From Oscillospiraceae bacterium (GTDB lineage Bacteria; Bacillota; Clostridia; Oscillospirales; JAAYOS01), in contig JAISEG010000005.1 of assembly GCA_031264245.1 (NCBI GenBank), positions 124,001-188,000 of the forward strand: a DNA stretch of 64,000 nt. The letters are read 5' to 3'. The stretch's first letter is position 1. Each line of letters starts with the position of its first letter. Of the stretch, positions 24,176 to 32,989 are shown one piece after another. The position numbers and the translations under genes were made by a program. The notes beneath the pieces were generated by a model. It had not been told where the DNA came from. It saw only the letters and a program-made list of their open reading frames with translations, and did no database searches.

Positions 24176-24718
24176 ATGGACTCCCGCAAAGGTATTCTCC
24201 GGGATGAGCTGCTCATCAAGGCATACATCCTTTTTGTACTCAAGGGCTTTGACCGCCCGCTGTCAATCGACATACTCACCGACGTAATTATTGACAGGGT
24301 CTCAAACTACTTTGAATTTATTGCCGCGCTGAGCGACCTCGTTGGGCGCGGGCTTGTTTTACATGATGAAAGCCTGTACGCCATAACCCAGAACGGCCGC
24401 AAAACCCTGGCTTCGGTGGAGTCCGGCATCCCCGCCTCCACCCGGAAGCACACGACAGACGACATAAACCGGCTCCTGCGTCAGCTGGAACGCGACGAAG
24501 CAGTACTGGCTCACAGCGAAGGCATACACGGCGGCGGGGTTAAAACCACCCTCAGCCTTGACACCGACGCCGGAAGGGCGCTCCAGCTGGAGCTGCTGCT
24601 GTCAAGCATATCCACCGCCCGCGAAATTGAGGAAAACTTTAAGCAAAACGCCGAAAAGATATACAATAAAATTTTGAACCTGCTTTTAGAGGACGGCTCG
24701 GAGACTCAATCGGACTAG
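24176..24718 (+). CDS. DUF4364-family protein
   Basis: This 180-residue protein belongs to DUF4364, a Clostridia family with an N-terminal winged-helix-like part (LSIDILTDVIIDRVSNYFEF, LVGRGLVLHDESLYAITQNG) followed by a charged helical region. A DNA-binding role is plausible but unproven. I chose the ATG at 24176 over the GTG at 24167 because AAGGACGG plus eight bases before ATG is a spacing also seen at 31.9 and 35.1 kb. The gene has its own promoter with an operator-like palindrome. Confidence 0.82.
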   Translation: MDSRKGILRDELLIKAYILFVLKGFDRPLSIDILTDVIIDRVSNYFEFIAALSDLVGRGLVLHDESLYAITQNGRKTLASVESGIPASTRKHTTDDINRLLRQLERDEAVLAHSEGIHGGGVKTTLSLDTDAGRALQLELLLSSISTAREIEENFKQNAEKIYNKILNLLLEDGSETQSD

Positions 24719-24751
24719 GTCAGGCGGCATTACGGCAATTTGACATATGCT

Positions 24752-25324
24752 TCACTTTTCGAGTACAAAGCAGCTCCAGTTGTCCGCGTAGTGCAAAAGC
24801 AGTGTCAGCGGGCATTCCTTTGTGGCGGCGCTTTTGTTGTCGTCCACATACTGCCCGTCGTGATAGGCGATCGCCTGCACCTCATCCTCGCTCAGCCGCA
24901 GGTTGGGAAGCGCAAGATACAGGCTCCTTATCGGCACATTTATATAGGTCATATCGTTGTTGAACCTGTACGGCGTGCTTGCCGGATAGCCGTATCTCTT
25001 TTGCTTTTCAGTCGGCTCATTTGTGAGGTAAAGCGGGCTGCCCGGCATCCCCACCTTGCCCAAATCGTGCAGCAGCGCGACTATGATGCAGCTTTCGTCG
25101 GAAATCTCCGGCGCCAGCGTATCCTTTATCCGCAGCATGGTTTCCGCCACATTGCACGAGTGCTCCAACAGCCCCATATCCTTCGACAGGTGAAACCTTG
25201 TCGAGGCGGGCGCGGTCATCCACTCCGTTTCCCGTTCGATATACTGCATGAATTTATCAAATTCTTCTTTGCGCTCCGCGACATATCCCTTAAGCTTTTT
25301 GTATCTGGCTAAAATTTCGTTCAT
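24752..25324 (-). CDS. HD-domain phosphohydrolase
   Basis: The 190-residue protein has the metal-dependent HD signature: His in GLLEHSCNVAE, the HD pair in VALLHDLGKVG near residue 85, then YHDGQY and the final Asp in LLHYADNW. HD proteins hydrolyse nucleotides or cyclic nucleotides. The substrate is unknown; a position directly after upp hints at nucleotide metabolism. It starts 23 bases after the upp stop and is last in the tsaE-tsaB-upp operon. Confidence 0.88.
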   Translation of the reverse strand: MNEILARYKKLKGYVAERKEEFDKFMQYIERETEWMTAPASTRFHLSKDMGLLEHSCNVAETMLRIKDTLAPEISDESCIIVALLHDLGKVGMPGSPLYLTNEPTEKQKRYGYPASTPYRFNNDMTYINVPIRSLYLALPNLRLSEDEVQAIAYHDGQYVDDNKSAATKECPLTLLLHYADNWSCFVLEK

Positions 25325-25347
25325 ATAATTTATAATACCCTTTTATG

Positions 25348-25977
25348 TTATTTCGTTCCGAAAATGCGATCCCCCGCATCCCCAAGTCCGGGTATTATGT
25401 ACCCGTGCGCGTCAAGCTTTTCATCCAATGAGGCGGCAAACACCTGAACGTCCGGATGATCCTTCTCTAGGCGCTTTACCCCCTCCGGCGCGGCGATTAT
25501 GCACATCATTTTTATGGTTCTTTTGGTGTAGTTCTTCAAAAACTGTATCGCCGCCGACGCCGAGCCTCCCGTCGCAAGCATCGGGTCAACGATTATTACC
25601 TCACGCTCGTCGATATCCGACGGCATTTTGCAGTAATATTCCACAGGCTGCAAGGTCTCCGGGTCTCTGTACAAGCCTATGTGACCCACCTTTGAGGCGG
25701 GGCATATTTGCAAAACTCCGTCCACCATCCCGAGCCCCGCCCTGAGTATAGGGACTATGGCGACCTTGCGTCCGGATATCTGCTTACATGTCACCCGGGC
25801 GACAGGGGTTTCGACCTCAACCTCCATAAGCGGGAAATCGCGGGTGGTCTCATAGGTCATAAGCATCGCGATCTCGCCTATCAGCTCACGAAACTGCTTG
25901 ACTCCCGTGTCCTTGTCCCGAATGATAGACAGCTTATGCTGAATAAGCGGATGATCCAACACCGTCAAGTTTTTCAT
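25348..25977 (-). CDS. upp: Uracil phosphoribosyltransferase
   Basis: Upp converts uracil and PRPP to UMP in the pyrimidine salvage pathway. The 209-residue protein has the family motifs [13 protein letters not shown] at the N-terminus, [11 protein letters not shown] near residue 78, the PRPP-binding [13 protein letters not shown] near 128 and the uracil-binding [13 protein letters not shown] near the end. The start overlaps the tsaB stop by four bases. Confidence 0.97.
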   Translation of the reverse strand: MKNLTVLDHPLIQHKLSIIRDKDTGVKQFRELIGEIAMLMTYETTRDFPLMEVEVETPVARVTCKQISGRKVAIVPILRAGLGMVDGVLQICPASKVGHIGLYRDPETLQPVEYYCKMPSDIDEREVIIVDPMLATGGSASAAIQFLKNYTKRTIKMMCIIAAPEGVKRLEKDHPDVQVFAASLDEKLDAHGYIIPGLGDAGDRIFGTK

Positions 25978-26681
25978 ATCTTTTTCTCCCTTTCATTTTT
26001 TTCCCGTTCCGCCTGTGAAAGGCGGAGATACACCGGAGCTATCGAAAAATCGCCGTCCTCCGCCGCGCCGTGACCTATTATCCTCTTATACGCCGCCAGA
26101 GCGACCCCTACCGCATTTTGATGTGTTCTATCCTCCGCGGGAAGAAAAGCGGGGATACCCCTTTCCCTAAGGTAATTATAACACATTTTAGCCGCGTCAC
26201 CAACACAAATAATCTCTTTTCCGCAGGTTTTTAATTCTTCAGCCAAACCGCCGAGCGAAATCGCCCGGTCCTCCGTTATCCTCCCGACCTCGCCGTCACG
26301 CAAAAATATTGCGTTGTACACCTCGCCCCGCCGGGCGTCCATAACGCAGCAGATAATCCCATCTCTTTCAGGCGCTATGCAGGACATAGCCTCCAGGGTC
26401 GAGACCCCGACGCACGGAATCCCGGAGCCTAGCGACAGCCCCTTTGCGGCGGAGATGCCTATCCTGAGTCCGGTGAAAGAGCCGGGTCCTCTCGCGGCGC
26501 AGATATAATCCATGCCGCCCATCTCAAGCTCGGAATTTTTCAGCATGTCCTCCAGCATGGAAAGCAGCGTCCTTGAGTGGGTAAGCCCGCGGTTTTGAAA
26601 GGAATACGCCTCGACCTGCCCGTCCCGCAGGACAGCGGCGGAAGCCGCCTTCGCGGAGCTCTCTATGGAAAGTATCCTCAC
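25974..26681 (-). CDS. tsaB: tRNA t6A threonylcarbamoyltransferase accessory protein TsaB
   Basis: TsaB is the inactive paralogue that partners TsaD in making N6-threonylcarbamoyladenosine at position 37 of ANN-decoding tRNAs. The 235-residue protein shows [14 protein letters not shown] at the N-terminus, [13 protein letters not shown] near residue 35 and [18 protein letters not shown] near 65. It overlaps tsaE by four bases upstream and upp by four bases downstream. The commonly adjacent rimI and tsaD are absent here. Confidence 0.95.
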   Translation of the reverse strand: MRILSIESSAKAASAAVLRDGQVEAYSFQNRGLTHSRTLLSMLEDMLKNSELEMGGMDYICAARGPGSFTGLRIGISAAKGLSLGSGIPCVGVSTLEAMSCIAPERDGIICCVMDARRGEVYNAIFLRDGEVGRITEDRAISLGGLAEELKTCGKEIICVGDAAKMCYNYLRERGIPAFLPAEDRTHQNAVGVALAAYKRIIGHGAAEDGDFSIAPVYLRLSQAEREKNEREKKI

Positions 26682-27106
26682 AAAATCACATCCTTCCCGC
26701 CGTCAAATGAAATAAGCCGGCTGGTCTCGCCCGTCCTTTCAATTTTCACCCGTATACATTCGCCGTCAAGCGCGTCCTCGATCCTCTCGCTCCATTCGGT
26801 GACGCAGATCCCATCCCGCGCCAGATAGTCCTCCCATCCGATGCCGTACAGCTCGTCGGACGAGCAAAGCCGGTACATATCGAAGTGAAATACCGGCGTC
26901 TCCCCCAAATATTCGTTTACGATGGTGTAGGTCGGGCTTTGCACCCTGCCATAATATCCCGCGCCGCGCGCAAGTCCCCTGACAAACGCGGTCTTTCCCA
27001 CCCCCAGCTCTCCGTACAGCGCGACGACCGTACCCGGCGGAAGCTTCTTCCCCAGCCTTTCGCCCAGCTGCTCGGTTTCCTTTTCACTCCGGGTTTCAAT
27101 AACCAT
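26678..27106 (-). CDS. tsaE: tRNA t6A biosynthesis ATPase TsaE
   Basis: TsaE is the ATPase of the t6A complex and regulates TsaD-TsaB turnover. The 142-residue protein has the Walker A ALYGELGVGKTAFVRG near residue 30, followed by VQSPTYTIVNEY and the conserved VFHFDMYRL and GICVTEWSERI. The ATG at 27106 is preceded by AAAGGGACC; an ATG seven codons earlier has no such signal. It is first in the operon tsaE-tsaB-upp-HD. Confidence 0.95.
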   Translation of the reverse strand: MVIETRSEKETEQLGERLGKKLPPGTVVALYGELGVGKTAFVRGLARGAGYYGRVQSPTYTIVNEYLGETPVFHFDMYRLCSSDELYGIGWEDYLARDGICVTEWSERIEDALDGECIRVKIERTGETSRLISFDGGKDVIL

Positions 27107-27256
27107 AAGGTCCCTTTCACAAAGCATAAGTTTATATTAAAATATATCATATTTCCTCGCAAATGTGAACAGCAATTTGCGCGTTTCGGCTTATGTTCGA
27201 TAATATCAGTTAAACAGTTGAAATTGCGGGGGAAAAATGTTATTCTGTCACTTAGT

Positions 27257-27325
27257 ATTATAGGCGGGTTAACTATAGAAAGAGTTCCTTTTACCGGAAT
27301 GAAGCTTACTCAAGTTAAATTGCCG
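27257..27325. repeat. MITE-like repeat, copy 4 (short, degenerate)
   Basis: TTATAGGCGGGTTAACTATAG followed by AAGAGTTCCTTTTACCGG and a decayed right end CTCAAGTTAAATTGCCG. It matches the left half of the full-length copies; the centre and right half are reduced. It ends directly before the ribosome-binding site of the DUF1846 gene and forms most of its leader. Confidence 0.7.
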
Positions 27326-27340
27326 CAGGGGAGTTTACCA

Positions 27341-28825
27341 ATGAAAACAGGCTTTGACAGCGAACAGTACATGCTTAAGCAGACCGAGCACATTCTGCGG
27401 CGGATCGAGGATTCACAGGGCAAGCTGTATCTCGAATTCGGGGGCAAGCTTTTTGACGACTATCACGCGAGCCGCGTGCTTCCCGGCTTTGATATAAACG
27501 GCAAGGTAAAGCTTTTATACAAGCTGCGCGGGCAAACCGAGATAATTCTCTGTATAAACGCCAGGGATATCGAAAAAAACAAGATCAGGGCTGACATAGG
27601 AATAACCTATGAGCTGGATGTTTTGCGGCTTATCGACAGCCTGCGCTCAATGGACCTGAAAATCAACTCGGTGGTTATCACCCAGTTTGACGGGCAGCCG
27701 TCGGCGGAGGTATTCAGAAAAAAGCTGGAGATACGCGGGGAAACCGTTTTTATCCACACCCCGACCAAGGGCTATCCCACCGACATCGCGGTCATCGCAA
27801 GCGATGAAGGCTACGGCGCAAACCCCTACATACCCACCGAGTCCCCGCTTGTCGTCGTAACCGCGCCCGGTCCGGGCAGCGGAAAGCTCGCCACCTGCCT
27901 TTCGCAGCTCTACCACGAGCACAAGCGCGGCGGTATCGCGGGCTACGCCAAATTTGAAACCTTCCCCATCTGGAATCTGCCGCTCAAGCATCCTGTCAAT
28001 CTGGCGTATGAAGCCGCCACCGCCGACTTAAACGACGTAAATATGATAGACCCGTTCCATCTCGAGGCCTACGGTCAGACCACCGTCAACTACAACCGCG
28101 ACATCGAGGTCTTTCCCATAGTGCGCACCATTCTTTCAAAAACCACCGGCATGGAATGTGTCTACAAATCCCCCACGGATATGGGGGTCAACATGGCGGG
28201 CTTTTGCATCACCGACGACGACATGGTCAGGGACGCCGCAAAGCAGGAGATTTTACGCAGATATTACGCTATAAACCGCGAGTATAAGCTTGGGCGCATG
28301 GAGCCTTCGGCAATTAAAAAGCTGGAGCTTATTATGAGCCAGCTTGACATAACCACCGACGACCGCAAGGTCGCCGCCGCCGCGCTTAGGAAGAAGGAGG
28401 AATCGGGTTCGCCCTCGGTCGCTGTTATGCTGCCGGACGGCTCGGTCGTCACCGGAAGAACCTCAAAGCTTATGAACGCCCCGGCAAGCGCCGTTGTAAA
28501 CGCGATAAAACAGATAGCGGGTATAGCGGACGACATATATCTTATTCCCCCGGTTATACTTGAACCGATAATTAAGCTTAAAACCGATAATTTCGGCTCA
28601 AAAAACCCTGTTTTGAACCTTGAAGAGGTCCTTATATGCCTGAGCATCTGCGAGGTCACAAATCCGACGGTGAAGCTCGCCATGGAAAAGCTGCATGAGC
28701 TTCGCGGCTGTGAGGCGCACAGCTCCTACATAATCCAGGACTCGGACGAGCGCATAATGAAAAGGCTGGGTATGCGGCTGACATGCGAGGCTGAATTCCC
28801 AAACGGCGACCTCTACTTCGAATAA
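27341..28825 (+). CDS. DUF1846 family protein
   Basis: This 494-residue protein matches DUF1846, a family of cytoplasmic proteins in Firmicutes with a P-loop-like N-terminal fold and unknown function. Recognisable stretches are HASRVLPGFDINGKVKLL near residue 45, VVVTAPGPGSGKLATCLSQ near 175 (a phosphate-binding type loop) and KYAKFETFPIWNLP-like GYAKFETFPIWNLPLKHP. The frame stays open upstream through the repeat remnant, but GGGGAG seven bases before the ATG at 27341 marks the start. No partner genes are evident. Confidence 0.9.
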   Translation: MKTGFDSEQYMLKQTEHILRRIEDSQGKLYLEFGGKLFDDYHASRVLPGFDINGKVKLLYKLRGQTEIILCINARDIEKNKIRADIGITYELDVLRLIDSLRSMDLKINSVVITQFDGQPSAEVFRKKLEIRGETVFIHTPTKGYPTDIAVIASDEGYGANPYIPTESPLVVVTAPGPGSGKLATCLSQLYHEHKRGGIAGYAKFETFPIWNLPLKHPVNLAYEAATADLNDVNMIDPFHLEAYGQTTVNYNRDIEVFPIVRTILSKTTGMECVYKSPTDMGVNMAGFCITDDDMVRDAAKQEILRRYYAINREYKLGRMEPSAIKKLELIMSQLDITTDDRKVAAAALRKKEESGSPSVAVMLPDGSVVTGRTSKLMNAPASAVVNAIKQIAGIADDIYLIPPVILEPIIKLKTDNFGSKNPVLNLEEVLICLSICEVTNPTVKLAMEKLHELRGCEAHSSYIIQDSDERIMKRLGMRLTCEAEFPNGDLYFE

Positions 28826-29063
28826 GTGGGGGTAGTAATTTGAAAAATATATACTGTATGAATTGTGATGAATCAAATTGCTAAAAAATAGATTTGAAAT
28901 TTTGTATAATACCTTGCATTTTAGATTTAATTTTTATATAATATACTTATTATAAATATAATATTTATAAAATTAATTTTAAAGGTCTGATTCCAATGTA
29001 TTAATTATCTAAATCCAACGTATAGAAGGAACTAAAAAATAAAAATAAGGAGAAAATAAAATA

Positions 29064-30284
29064 ATGAAAAGGAAATATTTAAGTAGAACCAGTTTTATAT
29101 TCTTATTTATATTCTTATTTACACTGCTTACACCTTCATTGGCGATAGATGATAATAAAGTAAAATATGATATTAATTTTGAAGAACCTACAATTTTAAA
29201 TGAAATAATGAAGCTTCAAAAAAATGCGTTGGAAGCGTATGAGAAGTTCTGGCAGTCGCTTGAAAAAGATAAGCTTGGTCTCCCAATTTATCCGGTGGAT
29301 TACGCAGGAGAATACATACAGGGAGATACGCTTATAATACTAGTAAAAGAAGGTAGCTTAAAAAATGATCAAATAAATTACAAAAAATTGTTTGATTCCT
29401 CTCAAAATGTCACTTTTAAGGAGGTTAAATATTCTTTAAAGGATTTAGAGGAATATGAATCATATGTGGAAAAGTTAAGTAAAAAGTATACTGTTGTTTC
29501 TTACGGAATAGATAGAAAAAATAATGTATTCTTGATTAATTTGCTAAGTTCCGATTATGAAATAATAAATAGCGGTTACAATGAGACTTTATCCAGCATA
29601 GCTACTAATAACTTGCCAATTGTAATCGGAAAACAGGATGATATACAGGCTGGAATAGACCTGTATGGCGGTGATAAAATTAGTAGTGTTTCACTTGGAA
29701 TCGGGGGAACGTACGGAAGTAAAAATGCAATTTTGACATGTGGTCATACACTTCCTGAAGGGACTAAGATATACCGAGGAACGGTTGAAATAGGCAAAGT
29801 TGTAAAGCAAAGATTTGCAAAATCTACAAGTTTAACAAGCATTGAAACATTGGGCGATTTTGGCATTGTCGAGATAACTAACAGCAGTTATTCTCCAACA
29901 AATAAAGTGCGGGACGCGACTTCAACGGTTGCCATTACTGGCTATTATTCTTCTCTGCCAGTAGGCACAGCGGTATACAAGTATGGTTCAACTACCGGAT
30001 ATTCATATGGAACTGTGACCGCCGTCAACTTGACAATTCTAACTAGTGATGGCTATAGTTCTTATAATGTAAGAGGAATAACCTCTTGCTCAATGAGAAA
30101 TAGCAGCGGAACTACCCCTGGTGATGGAGGTGACAGCGGCGGACCATTTTACATCAATGATGGGGCATATAAAATTTCAGGAACGTATAGCTCTCACGGA
30201 AGTTATTCTGGCGTATATAGAACTCTGTACTTTTCACCAATATACTATGCCATAGATGCCGGCTTTACACCAAAGACAAATTAA
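29064..30284 (+). CDS. Secreted trypsin-fold serine protease
   Basis: The 406-residue protein has a signal peptide (residues 1-27) and a prodomain-like region of about 160 residues rich in lysine, then a chymotrypsin-fold protease domain: His228 in LTCGHTLPE, Asp265 in LGDFGIVE, Ser358 in GDGGDSGGPFY. The layout resembles alpha-lytic/streptogrisin-type (S1) proteases made with an N-terminal prodomain. The gene is clearly richer in AT than its surroundings and uses A/T-ending codons, which suggests transfer. AAGGAG lies 11 bases before the ATG. A terminator follows at once. Confidence 0.88.
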   Translation: MKRKYLSRTSFIFLFIFLFTLLTPSLAIDDNKVKYDINFEEPTILNEIMKLQKNALEAYEKFWQSLEKDKLGLPIYPVDYAGEYIQGDTLIILVKEGSLKNDQINYKKLFDSSQNVTFKEVKYSLKDLEEYESYVEKLSKKYTVVSYGIDRKNNVFLINLLSSDYEIINSGYNETLSSIATNNLPIVIGKQDDIQAGIDLYGGDKISSVSLGIGGTYGSKNAILTCGHTLPEGTKIYRGTVEIGKVVKQRFAKSTSLTSIETLGDFGIVEITNSSYSPTNKVRDATSTVAITGYYSSLPVGTAVYKYGSTTGYSYGTVTAVNLTILTSDGYSSYNVRGITSCSMRNSSGTTPGDGGDSGGPFYINDGAYKISGTYSSHGSYSGVYRTLYFSPIYYAIDAGFTPKTN

Positions 30285-30294
30285 CTGTGGAGGA

Positions 30295-30328
30295 GAGGAG
30301 GGGTGTGCAAACCCCTCCTCTTTTATTT
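30295..30328 (+). terminator. Terminator of the protease gene
   Basis: GAGGAGGGGT and its complement ACCCCTCCTC enclose six bases and are followed by TTTTATTT. It begins ten bases after the protease stop. Confidence 0.88.
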
Positions 30329-30331
30329 ATT

Positions 30332-31111
30332 ATGAACAAGCGTTATATTATCTCTATAGGTGTATTGTTTGTTATCATTTTTTCCCGAGCCGCGTTTTTC
30401 ATTGTTGAAAACAATTCTCTTGAGAATAATTTTGTTCAAAATCCCAGATATACTCAGTATATGGATGGAACCGCGCTTGATGAAATGGATTTTAATGAGT
30501 TTCATTACTTGTCGTCTACAATACAACTGGGTACACATATCTACAGAGAGTTGAGTTTTCCTTTTGATATTAAATATTACAGCGAAATAAATAATGATAT
30601 GCCTTCCCTTGTGATACCCGGTAACACGAAGATTCTGGCGACAACAAACGCTTTTCTTTTTCAGGAGGGATATGGAACATTCAGCTATCCGTCATACAAC
30701 AAAGAGTGGAGATTTGCAATACCGTTTATAAGCCTTGAGGAATTATCAAATATCCGAAATTCGATGAATAGCGAGAGCCATGAGGGCAGTGTTTCTATTA
30801 AGAGACTGAGCGATCATGTAGGCAGACTATATATCAAATATGAAGATTTGAAAATTATTGCAAAATATATACAGCTTATCTTGCTCACAACGGATAACAG
30901 GTTCAGAAAAATCGACGTCTTAACCGCCGATGCATTAGTTGTTGACAGATTGCTGTATGACAAAGGTATATTTGTCTCACCCGCGCTTTTTAAAGAGCCA
31001 TATGACATGACCAATAAATTGCTGACGTATTTAGCATTTATTTTAATTTTGAATTGTTTTTTTAAACAGCTCTATAATGCTAATTCAGGCGGGCTATCCC
31101 AGCGTTTATAA
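30332..31111 (+). CDS. Membrane-anchored protein of unknown function
   Basis: The 259-residue protein has an N-terminal hydrophobic segment (MNKRYIISIGVLFVIIFSRA), an extracytoplasmic domain rich in aromatic and charged residues, and a second hydrophobic segment near the end (LLTYLAFILILNCFF). No family is recognised. It shares the AT-rich composition of the protease upstream, so both likely arrived together. The ATG at 30332 lies just beyond the protease terminator and has no visible ribosome-binding site; a GTG at 30287 would put the terminator inside the frame and is less likely. Confidence 0.6.
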   Translation: MNKRYIISIGVLFVIIFSRAAFFIVENNSLENNFVQNPRYTQYMDGTALDEMDFNEFHYLSSTIQLGTHIYRELSFPFDIKYYSEINNDMPSLVIPGNTKILATTNAFLFQEGYGTFSYPSYNKEWRFAIPFISLEELSNIRNSMNSESHEGSVSIKRLSDHVGRLYIKYEDLKIIAKYIQLILLTTDNRFRKIDVLTADALVVDRLLYDKGIFVSPALFKEPYDMTNKLLTYLAFILILNCFFKQLYNANSGGLSQRL

Positions 31112-31121
31112 TTATCTAACT

Positions 31122-31160
31122 GCTAAACCGCAATTCCGATAATCGGAATTGCGGTTTAGC
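31122..31160. terminator. Bidirectional terminator
   Basis: Perfect 19-bp arms (31122-31140, 31142-31160) with a single centre base lie between the convergent membrane protein and DUF1836 genes. Confidence 0.8.
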
Positions 31161-31168
31161 AACTTTTG

Positions 31169-31678
31169 TTACTTTGTCTCCGTTTCCTTGAGCGAGAGGA
31201 AATATTGCACGTACAGCTTTTCCGTAACCGCGTGAATCGACGCGTTCATCACGTCCACCTCCGGTTTCTCCTCCCCGCCCGTTTTTGCGTCAGATTTTTT
31301 TGAAAATGCAGCGGCTAAAATCGCCTCCAGACTTTCACAGTACATGTTGTAGGCCGCGTCCATACCGTACTGCTTTAGCATAAGCTCCATTACTCCCATT
31401 ATCTCCTGCATGGAAAGGACCTTTTTAAGTACGCTCACAACAATTATAAACGCGATGTGCCTGCGCTCATAGCGTTTTTTTACCGGCGGGCTTATCAGCT
31501 TCTGCTTTACATAGTTGTTTATCATCGTTGAGGTCACTACCCGCTCCTTTTCGTCGGCGAATATTCCAAGCGCCTCCTCAACGACAATAACGACCTGATC
31601 CATATACAGTGAAATCGACGGAAGCTCTTCCCACCTGGGGCAGTGGAAGCCCAGCGCGTCATCCTTGGTCATCTTCAT
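31169..31678 (-). CDS. DUF1836-family protein
   Basis: The 169-residue protein matches DUF1836, a Clostridia family with a MerR-like winged helix-turn-helix part: CPRWEELPSISLYMDQVV near residue 15, then TSTMINNYVKQKLISPP, a recognition-helix-like segment, and YERRHIAFIIVVSVLKKVLS. A DNA-binding role is likely by family but unproven. An ATG two codons inside (31672) is an alternative start. A divergent SGNH hydrolase gene lies 218 bases away. Confidence 0.85.
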   Translation of the reverse strand: MKMTKDDALGFHCPRWEELPSISLYMDQVVIVVEEALGIFADEKERVVTSTMINNYVKQKLISPPVKKRYERRHIAFIIVVSVLKKVLSMQEIMGVMELMLKQYGMDAAYNMYCESLEAILAAAFSKKSDAKTGGEEKPEVDVMNASIHAVTEKLYVQYFLSLKETETK

Positions 31679-31896
31679 TTATCTCACAATCCGTTCGTTT
31701 AAATTTGAATTATTTCGCAAATAATATATGTTATATCAGATTATATTATAGCAAAATTAGTCGATACTAGCAATAGCGCTTGACAAATATATGAATTAGT
31801 ATTAATATCTTATTAACCTAGTTATCTATACTATATTCACTATACTGTGGTTTCATCAGCCGCACTCTTGCAGGACGGGGAAGGATGGTTATAAAT
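31679..31896. other. Divergent AT-rich promoter region
   Basis: About 220 AT-rich bases separate the divergent DUF1836 and SGNH genes and should carry both promoters. The stretch TTGACAAATATATGAATTAG near 31790 offers a -35-like TTGACA, but no matching -10 at 17 bases is clear. Confidence 0.4.
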
Positions 31897-32619
31897 ATGG
31901 ACAGAAAACCTAAAATAAATATCTACGGCGACTCAATAATGAAGGGTACCGTTATAGATGAAGAATATAATTACCACTTCCTCATGGATAAAATCGTTTC
32001 AGAGCTTGAAGGGACCTATTCCCTTGAAATAAAAAACAGGTCGCACTACGGCTTTACAATTTCAAAGGGGGAACGCCTGCTTGAGCGGGATATACAAAAC
32101 GGTATCGGCTGCGACATAGCTCTCATCGAGTTTGGAGGCAACGACTGCAACTTCAACTGGGGCGACGTCTCGCTCTCCCCCGACGCCGAGCACAAGCCGC
32201 GCACAGACATGGACGCCTTCAGAAGAACATATCTGCAAATCATAGAAAAGCTGAAAAAAGTATCGGTTACCCCCATACTGATGAACCTCCCCCCTCTGGA
32301 CGCGGAAAAGTATCTGGGCTTCCTCGTCAAAAAGGGCGGCGACCGGAACAATATACTAAAGTGGCTCGGCGACGCCCACATGATTTACCGCTTCCACGAA
32401 TTGTATTCAAACGCGGTTTCACAGATAGCCGAACAGACAAAGACTCTCTTCATAGATGTGCGGGGGCGTTTTCTCGACAAGCACAACTTCGGAGGGCTTA
32501 TCGGTCTTGACGGCATCCACCCCGACATCGCCGGATATAAGCTTATAATAGGCACAATAAAGGAATATATCGAAAACAACCTCGGCAGCATATTCCCCCC
32601 GAATCCGGCGGCCGTATGA
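31897..32619 (+). CDS. SGNH/GDSL hydrolase
   Basis: The 240-residue enzyme is an SGNH-fold esterase or lipase: block I INIYGDSIMKG near the N-terminus with the nucleophile Ser, block III IEFGGNDCNF near residue 70, and block V GLDGIHPDIAGYKL with the Asp-x-x-His pair near 210. No signal peptide is present. It probably removes acyl groups; the substrate is unknown. I chose the ATG at 31897, preceded by AAGGATGG and eight bases, over an ATG four codons earlier; the same leader pattern occurs at 35.14 kb. Confidence 0.88.
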   Translation: MDRKPKINIYGDSIMKGTVIDEEYNYHFLMDKIVSELEGTYSLEIKNRSHYGFTISKGERLLERDIQNGIGCDIALIEFGGNDCNFNWGDVSLSPDAEHKPRTDMDAFRRTYLQIIEKLKKVSVTPILMNLPPLDAEKYLGFLVKKGGDRNNILKWLGDAHMIYRFHELYSNAVSQIAEQTKTLFIDVRGRFLDKHNFGGLIGLDGIHPDIAGYKLIIGTIKEYIENNLGSIFPPNPAAV

Positions 32620-32632
32620 AATTCAAAGCTAT

Positions 32633-32680
32633 AATTAATTCAGCTTTTAAACCGTCATAGGTTTAAAAGCTGAATTAATT
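32633..32680. terminator. Terminator after the SGNH hydrolase
   Basis: Perfect 21-bp arms (32633-32653, 32660-32680) with a six-base loop, between the SGNH hydrolase and the SGNH remnant on the other strand. Confidence 0.82.
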
Positions 32681-32724
32681 ACACAGGCTATTTTCCCGGT
32701 ATTATTACTCCTTGTCCTATCCGT

Positions 32725-32980
32725 TCAAGCCCCTATCAGCTTCATCAAGGTTATCGCATAGACCTCATGCCCGGCTTTTGTGGGATGGTTTATGCCTTTT
32801 CCAAACATGCTCTCCAGCCCGCCGCCGGTTTTTCCGAAGCCCTTCCATACGGCATAGGTATCGGCAAACGCCTTCCTCGCCCGCGATCCCCGCGTTGATC
32901 ACGCTGACTGAGGTCTCCTCAAATTTGTCGATAAACTTAGAACGGAACCTTTCGATAGTTATGCAAGCATTCATGCAGGG
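32725..32980 (-). pseudogene. Remnant of a second SGNH hydrolase
   Basis: Two protein fragments lie in different frames of the minus strand. The first (from about 32974) reads ERFRSKFIDKFEETSVSVIN followed by AGIAG, typical of an SGNH start region. The second, ending at a TGA at 32725-32727, reads ARKAFADTYAVWKGFGKTGG and then GINHPTKAGHEVYAITL, the C-terminal SGNH block with its catalytic His. The central part is deleted and the N-terminus is missing. The lost end lies exactly where the HaeIII-like endonuclease gene finishes (32990), so the restriction system probably replaced it. Confidence 0.75.
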
Positions 32981-32989
32981 ACAGCGTTA

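Noticed and set aside
28826-29063. Phage or transposon attachment site before the protease gene
   Set aside because: The stretch is AT-rich but carries no repeat, integrase or tRNA end that would support an attachment site.
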